From an uncultured Oscillospiraceae bacterium (GTDB taxonomy: Bacteria > Bacillota > Clostridia > Oscillospirales > Acutalibacteraceae): a stretch of 9,454 nt of DNA. Within the stretch, counting starts at the first letter, position 1. Each line of letters starts with the position of its first letter. Position numbers and translations under genes: made by a program. Shown piece by piece: positions 6,857 to 9,454 of this stretch. The notes beneath the pieces were generated by a model. It saw nothing but the letters and a program-made list of their open reading frames with translations, ran no database searches and was not told the DNA's origin. The DNA is taken from contig CABQAA010000058.1 in NCBI GenBank assembly GCA_902461995.1, positions 1-9,454 on the forward strand. Reading direction: 5' to 3'.

Positions 6857-7783
6857 TTATGCTTCACGGCCGGAAAAAATCGTATATCTTTCCTTAAAGG
6901 ATTTTGATTGATACAACGCGTGATCGGCTTTTTTAAACAACAATTCAAATTCCGTCCCATCCTCGGGAAAGATGGATACGCCAATACTGTTTGTGCAGCT
7001 CAGGTTGTGGTCTCCGCATCTGATCAGCTTACGCAGCTTTTGTGCAAGCCAATCCAAATTCGGTACATTTTGAACCAGGAGGATGAATTCATCTCCGCCA
7101 AATCTTCCGATAATATCGGTTTTGCGAAAGTTGTTTTTTAATGTATCCGATACTAATTTGATAATATTATCGCCGGTATAATGACCGAAAGTATCGTTTA
7201 TACTTTTGAAATTATCAATATCCAACAATACGAGAGCATGGCTCTGTTCGGTGTTTTTGCGCAATTTTTTTTGGATCAAGTTCACTGAAGAGCTTTTGTT
7301 GTAAAGGCCAGTAAAGTCATCAAGCTTCGCAGCGTTTTCCAAGCGATCGGTTTTGGTTTTTATATCGGAGATGTCTGTAATCACTCCGATCATTTTAACA
7401 GGGACGTTGTTTTCAATAATAGGGGTAACGTCAATCTTACACCATATAAAATTAGAACCGCCGGCTCTCATTCTCGCCTGATAGGTCGTCGGTTTCCCTT
7501 TTAGAATACATTGGAAAGCGCGGCCAATCACATCTTTATCATCTGGGTGAGAAAAGTATTCGGAGACGTTTTTTTGATATTCCGATGGACTCAATTTGCT
7601 AAAAGGTTGAACATCCTGCAGAATCGATTGGCCGGAGACACCAAATATATCCTCCGCATTTTCAAAAAATGTATACAGCTGGTTTTGCAGATCGACTTCA
7701 AATACGCATATCTTTGCCGCTTTAAGTGCTATGTGTAAGCGTTCTTTATACTTTTCAACTTCAAGAACCTTGTTATTCTTCAT
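6857..7783 (-). CDS. PAS-GGDEF diguanylate cyclase, soluble
   Basis: This enzyme is predicted to make cyclic di-GMP from two GTP. The 308-residue protein has a short N-terminal helix (1-22), a PAS fold with PAC tail (about 23-145: FEVDLQNQLYTFFENAEDIFG ends near 48; later VPVKMIGVITDISDIK) and a GGDEF domain (about 150-305). The domain opens with DDFTGLYNK (155-163), has metal-binding Asp188 in LLDIDNFKSIND, the active-site GGDEF at 229-233, and Arg220-x-x-Asp223 exactly where the product-inhibition I-site should be. There is no signal peptide or membrane helix, so the PAS domain probably senses a cytoplasmic cue. The gene is AT-rich (19 G+C of 60 at 7141-7200, against 39 of 60 at 3481-3540 in ntpA), which suggests acquisition. 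No Shine-Dalgarno site precedes the ATG. It is convergent with ntpD and unlikely to be part of its regulation. Confidence 0.95.
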   Translation of the reverse strand: MKNNKVLEVEKYKERLHIALKAAKICVFEVDLQNQLYTFFENAEDIFGVSGQSILQDVQPFSKLSPSEYQKNVSEYFSHPDDKDVIGRAFQCILKGKPTTYQARMRAGGSNFIWCKIDVTPIIENNVPVKMIGVITDISDIKTKTDRLENAAKLDDFTGLYNKSSSVNLIQKKLRKNTEQSHALVLLDIDNFKSINDTFGHYTGDNIIKLVSDTLKNNFRKTDIIGRFGGDEFILLVQNVPNLDWLAQKLRKLIRCGDHNLSCTNSIGVSIFPEDGTEFELLFKKADHALYQSKSFKERYTIFSGREA

Positions 7784-7789
7784 AGCTTA

Positions 7790-7798
7790 CTTATACCA
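7790..7798 (-). promoter_or_regulatory. Candidate extended -10 for the cyclase gene (leaderless)
   Basis: On the minus strand TGG-TATAAG reads as an extended -10 element ending six bases before the cyclase ATG, which would put the transcription start at the A of the start codon. No good -35 is visible, and no Shine-Dalgarno site separates it from the ATG, which fits a leaderless mRNA. The last base of the hexamer is G rather than T, so this is tentative. A TATATT further upstream (minus strand, near 7811-7816) is an alternative without a -35. The rest of 7799-7930 shows no gene. A TTGACA at 7885-7890 on the plus strand lacks a -10. Confidence 0.35.
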
Positions 7799-7930
7799 AC
7801 CTGCTTTCTAAAAATATACGGTAAACATATTGCATGATACCATGAGTGCAAAACCCGCATATATCATCGGCCATCAAAAGCCGGTTGACATGAAAGCGGC
7901 GGGATATCGGGCTTTATTGACGTTTGAAAT

Positions 7931-7979
7931 CATTGGAAAAGGGTGAAAAAGATAGTATCTTTTTCACCCTTTTCCAATG
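7931..7979 (-). terminator. Perfect 24-bp inverted repeat, terminator of the tRNA-Thr transcript
   Basis: Bases 7931-7954 are the exact reverse complement of 7956-7979, with a single central G, so in RNA the loop opens to a few bases around ATAGTAT. The inner stem starting at GGGTG is followed by TTTT on either strand, so it can terminate transcription in both directions. In the minus direction it lies directly at the end of tRNA-Thr. Its outer end includes the last two bases of the tRNA CCA. The perfect arms make it unusually long for a terminator. Confidence 0.82.
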
Positions 7980-8053
7980 GAGCTACTGATGTGACTCGAA
8001 CACACGACCTGCTGATTACGAATCAGCTGCTCTACCAACTGAGCTACAGTAGC
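7978..8053 (-). tRNA. tRNA-Thr (anticodon CGT), CCA encoded
   Basis: The minus strand folds into a full cloverleaf of 76 bases. The acceptor is GCTACTG/CAGTAGC with T73 and an encoded CCA. The D arm is GCTC/GAGC with AGTTGGTA in its loop. The anticodon stem is GCTGA/TCAGC with loop TTCGTAA, giving anticodon CGT that reads ACG threonine codons. The variable loop is AGGTC, and the T arm GTGTG/CACAT (one G·U) carries TTCGAGT. No promoter is evident directly upstream; the nearest strong one is at 8264-8293 on the same strand, leaving a leader of about 200 bases that RNase P would remove. The AT-rich cyclase lies just past its 3' end. Confidence 0.96.
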
Positions 8054-8257
8054 GTCTATGAGAAAAGCGGGAGACCTGCTTTCGGTTTGTGAAAGACATT
8101 TTCTCGTCGTCATCAGCGTTCAAAGAAGGGGGGTAGCATCGAACGGCATCTGTGTATCTACAGGTTGGAAATATAACGGCTTATCCACGGCCATGGTTAC
8201 AGATACCCACGTAAACCGTCCTCATTCGGCGCGAGAGTTTAAGATACCAAAAGAACG
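8054..8257 (-). ncRNA. Candidate structured leader or small RNA upstream of tRNA-Thr
   Basis: The region between the strong minus promoter and the tRNA has no convincing gene but can fold into a rod. Closing helix CGTTC (8257-8253) pairs with GAACG (8121-8117). TGGTATC (8249-8243) pairs with GATGCTA (8140-8134). GGACGG (8221-8216) pairs with CCGTTC (8146-8141). GTATCTGTA (8206-8198) pairs with TGTAGATAC (8162-8154), capped by a small hairpin within 8187-8166. Bases 8242-8222 form a 21-base unpaired bulge on one side. An outer TCTCG/CGAGA pairing (8260-8256 with 8106-8102) is an alternative. A 24-codon ORF (8194-8120, starting MAVDKPLYFQ) lies within it without a ribosome site. I cannot assign it to a known family. 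6S RNA is a thought because of the rod with a side bubble, but its conserved features are not recognised. Confidence 0.4.
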
Positions 8258-8263
8258 AGATTC

Positions 8264-8293
8264 ATTATAGCAAACCTGCATTCGTTTCGTCAA
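8264..8293 (-). promoter_or_regulatory. Strong sigma-A promoter driving the leader and tRNA-Thr
   Basis: On the minus strand, -35 TTGACG (8293-8288) and -10 TATAAT (8269-8264) are separated by 18 bases, and TGC directly before the -10 makes an extended element. This is the closest match to consensus in the window and fits a stable-RNA gene. Transcription should start near 8257 and run towards the tRNA. Confidence 0.82.
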
Positions 8294-8342
8294 GAGGCTG
8301 AACCATTTTTCTGAAAATTCTTCTTTGGATATTCGCAAGGCC

Positions 8343-8359
8343 TGTGAACATTTATCACA
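8343..8359. promoter_or_regulatory. Candidate operator palindrome upstream of the XRE regulator
   Basis: TGTGA-N7-TCACA forms a near-perfect 17-bp palindrome. It resembles CRP/FNR-family half-sites, but the spacing is seven bases rather than the six of the E. coli CRP consensus. It lies between the divergent tRNA-leader and XRE promoters, so it could serve either. Its binding protein is unknown; the neighbouring XRE protein is another possibility. Confidence 0.4.
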
Positions 8360-8378
8360 TGTCGAAAAATGTCAAAAA
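8359..8378. repeat. Tandem 10-bp direct repeat, possible operator
   Basis: ATGTCGAAAA and ATGTCAAAAA stand head to tail, one helical turn apart, directly upstream of the expected -35 position of the XRE promoter. The first copy overlaps the last base of the 17-bp palindrome. This arrangement suits cooperative binding on one face of DNA, for example autoregulation by the XRE protein. The repeat is seen; the role is inferred. Confidence 0.4.
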
Positions 8379-8404
8379 GCGGTAATGAAATTTTCTCCGG
8401 TGGA

Positions 8405-8413
8405 TGGTATACT
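8405..8413 (+). promoter_or_regulatory. Extended -10 promoter of the XRE regulator
   Basis: TGG-TATACT is an extended -10 element, so the weak -35 region (ATGAAA at 8385-8390, 17-base spacer) may suffice. The start of transcription should fall near 8420, just before the ribosome site GAGGGG at 8426-8431. An in-frame ATG at 8404 overlaps this element and so cannot be the translation start of this transcript. Confidence 0.6.
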
Positions 8414-8436
8414 GGTTCTACAAGCGAGGGGATAGT

Positions 8437-8874
8437 ATGCAGGCGAAAAAAAAGAAACGTTCCGTGTTTGCCCATCGGTTGCGTATACTGAGAAGGCAAA
8501 CGGGGGTGACACAGAAAGAAATCGCCCAAAGCCTGAATATCGATCGGTCTACCTATGCCTACTATGAAACGGATAAAACCAATCCGGACTTGATTACGCT
8601 GCGGCGGATGGCGAACATCTTCCAGGTCAGCACCGATTATCTGTTGGGTATCGAACCGGTCGACTGCCATACGGTTCCTGTGCGGGACAGGGGACCGGAG
8701 ACCCCGCTTCTGTCGGAAGGAACGCTGGCAGGCCTTTCGGAAGACGAGCGGGTTTTCCTCTTGCTTTACCGCCAGCTGGAAGCGAAACAGAGGGAAAGCC
8801 TGGTGCGGTTTGTCATGGATGCCATCAACCGGGAACTGCCGAGCGAAACGGATAACCGGGATCCTTTCGCGTGA
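8437..8874 (+). CDS. XRE-family helix-turn-helix transcriptional regulator
   Basis: This is a 145-residue cytoplasmic DNA-binding protein. Residues 10-70 form a Cro/C1-type HTH: FAHRLRILRRQTGVTQKEIA, then QSLNIDRSTYAYYETDKTNP, then DLITLRRMANIFQVSTDYLL. The start is Lys-rich (KKKKR), which may help DNA contact. A polar linker (about 72-98) leads to an acidic and helical tail, LSEDERVFLLLYRQLEAKQR (100-119) then ESLVRFVMDAI, as in other clostridial XRE proteins where the tail probably dimerises. There is no peptidase or metal motif. ATG 8437 follows GAGGGG at 8426-8431. The gene appears monocistronic, with its own promoter and terminator, and its upstream repeats suggest autoregulation. The regulon is unknown. 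Its base composition resembles the operon more than the AT-rich cyclase, so nothing marks it as prophage-derived. Confidence 0.93.
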   Translation: MQAKKKKRSVFAHRLRILRRQTGVTQKEIAQSLNIDRSTYAYYETDKTNPDLITLRRMANIFQVSTDYLLGIEPVDCHTVPVRDRGPETPLLSEGTLAGLSEDERVFLLLYRQLEAKQRESLVRFVMDAINRELPSETDNRDPFA

Positions 8875-8891
8875 ATCAACTGAATCGGAAG

Positions 8892-8930
8892 ACAGACGGC
8901 TGGACTGCGGATATCCGGCCGTCTGTTTTT
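8892..8930 (+). terminator. Intrinsic terminator after the XRE gene
   Basis: ACAGACGGC (8892-8900) pairs with GCCGTCTGT (8918-8926), and the stem is followed directly by a run of T to 8930. The loop can add a GGA/TCC helix (8902-8904 with 8914-8916). It begins 18 bases after the XRE stop and separates this gene from secA. Confidence 0.93.
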
Positions 8931-8934
8931 CATA

Positions 8935-8960
8935 TTATCCGGTCTTTTCTTTCCGGATAA
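8935..8960. repeat. 8-bp inverted repeat just upstream of the secA promoter
   Basis: TTATCCGG (8935-8942) and CCGGATAA (8953-8960) are exact reverse complements around a pyrimidine-only 10-base spacer. It ends two bases before the proposed secA -35. It may be an operator, or a second hairpin backing up the XRE terminator, although no T-tract follows on the plus strand. Confidence 0.45.
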
Positions 8961-8962
8961 AC

Positions 8963-8991
8963 TTGTATCGCGCCTGGGTTTATGCTATGAT
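8963..8991 (+). promoter_or_regulatory. Probable secA promoter (extended -10)
   Basis: TGC-TATGAT (8983-8991) is an extended -10 close to consensus, with a weak -35 TTGTAT (8963-8968) at 17-base spacing. Transcription would start near 8998, leaving a leader of about 68 bases before the secA start. The leader holds a small hairpin: ATCC and GCC (9015-9022) pair with GGC and GGAT (9029-9035), with one bulged G and a GTTTTT loop. Confidence 0.65.
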
Positions 8992-9065
8992 ATATAAAAT
9001 CAGGACATTATGGGATCCGGCCGTTTTTGGCGGATGCCTGGGAATACAGCAGCGAGGTGACCAAA

Positions 9066-9454
9066 TTGGGACTAATTAAAACGCTTTTCGGAGATTACAG
9101 CAAACGGGAAATTAAGCGGATTCAGCCGCTTTGCGACAAGGTGTTGAGTCTGGAAGACACCTACCGCGCCATGAGTGAGGAGGAACTCCGGAGCCAGACG
9201 GATAAACTGCGGGATCGCCTGCAGATGGGAGAGAGCACCGACGATATTCTCCCCGATGCGTTTGCGGCCTGCCGCGAGGCCTGCGACCGGGTGCTGGGAA
9301 TGCGTCCCTTCGCGGTTCAGATCCTCGGCGGCATCATTCTCCACCAAGGCCGGATCGCCGAAATGAAAACCGGTGAAGGCAAAACCCTGGTAGCGACCCT
9401 GCCCGCCTACCTCAATGCGCTCAGCGGCGAGGGGGTTCATATTGTCACGGTCAA
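9066..9454 (+). CDS. secA: Preprotein translocase ATPase SecA, N-terminal part (runs off the window)
   Basis: SecA is the motor that pushes unfolded preproteins through the SecYEG channel. The first 129 residues are present. They start MGLIKTLFGDYSKREIKRIQ, followed by the helical N-terminal region. Next come MRPFAVQILGG (79-89), with the nucleotide-sensing Gln86 of the Q motif, then AEMKTGEGKT (98-107), the Walker A with Lys106, and LPAYLNALSGEGVHIVTV, a strongly conserved stretch leading into the DEAD-motor domain. The start is TTG at 9066, five bases after AGGTGA (9055-9060), and gives the usual clostridial N-terminus. An in-frame GTG at 9057 would add three residues but overlaps that ribosome site. 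At least six hundred further codons are expected beyond the window. The gene is transcribed apart from the XRE gene. Confidence 0.96.
   Translation, partial: MGLIKTLFGDYSKREIKRIQPLCDKVLSLEDTYRAMSEEELRSQTDKLRDRLQMGESTDDILPDAFAACREACDRVLGMRPFAVQILGGIILHQGRIAEMKTGEGKTLVATLPAYLNALSGEGVHIVTV

Noticed and set aside
7885..7919. Perfect TTGACA on the plus strand as a promoter
   Set aside because: No -10 lies at normal spacing and downstream there is only the antisense of the tRNA and its terminator.
7784..7930. c-di-GMP riboswitch upstream of the cyclase gene
   Set aside because: The conserved core of either c-di-GMP riboswitch class is not seen. Only short 4-bp stems can be drawn.
6703..8053. Integrated element bounded by att repeats at tRNA-Thr
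   Set aside because: No copy of the tRNA 3' end was found on the far side of the cyclase gene and there is no integrase or transposase in the window.
8058..8270. 70-codon plus-strand ORF between tRNA-Thr and the XRE gene
   Set aside because: No ribosome site, no family resemblance, and it runs antisense to the promoter and foldable leader of the tRNA unit.

Overview
The window looks like chromosomal DNA from a fairly high-GC, Gram-positive clostridial bacterium (Firmicutes, Clostridia). This is inferred from the gene order of the V/A-type ATPase operon, the strong AGGAGG-type ribosome sites, the SecA N-terminus and the PAS-GGDEF gene. I cannot name a genus.

Positions 1-6702 (plus strand) hold most of a V/A-type ATPase operon in the order I-K-E-C-F-A-B-D. 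Only the last 21 codons of subunit I are present; the other seven genes are complete. K is the membrane rotor ring and I the stator membrane subunit. E is the peripheral stalk. A and B form the catalytic head. C, D and F make the central shaft and its socket. Genes overlap or sit 23-60 bases apart, except for a 149-base structured gap between F and A. The operon ends at a strong intrinsic terminator. The K subunit carries every side chain known to bind Na+ in Enterococcus hirae NtpK, so the machine is probably Na+-coupled.

Positions 6703-7930 hold a convergent minus-strand gene for a PAS-GGDEF diguanylate cyclase. It is much more AT-rich than the operon, lacks a Shine-Dalgarno site and has its own terminator. 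It lies directly downstream of a minus-strand tRNA-Thr(CGT) gene, from which it is separated by a perfect 24-bp inverted repeat that acts as a terminator.

Positions 8054-8436 contain no convincing protein gene. They hold a near-consensus minus-strand promoter about 200 bases upstream of the tRNA, a leader that can fold into a long rod, and the control region of a plus-strand XRE-family regulator (8437-8874). That control region has a 17-bp palindrome, a tandem 10-bp repeat and an extended -10 promoter. The regulator ends at a clean terminator. After a further inverted repeat and a promoter, secA begins at 9066 with a TTG start and runs off the right edge.

No CRISPR array, transposase, integrase or toxin-antitoxin pair was seen. 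The least explained parts are the structured leader before tRNA-Thr, the composite hairpin over the ntpF stop codon, and the compositionally foreign cyclase with possible leaderless expression.
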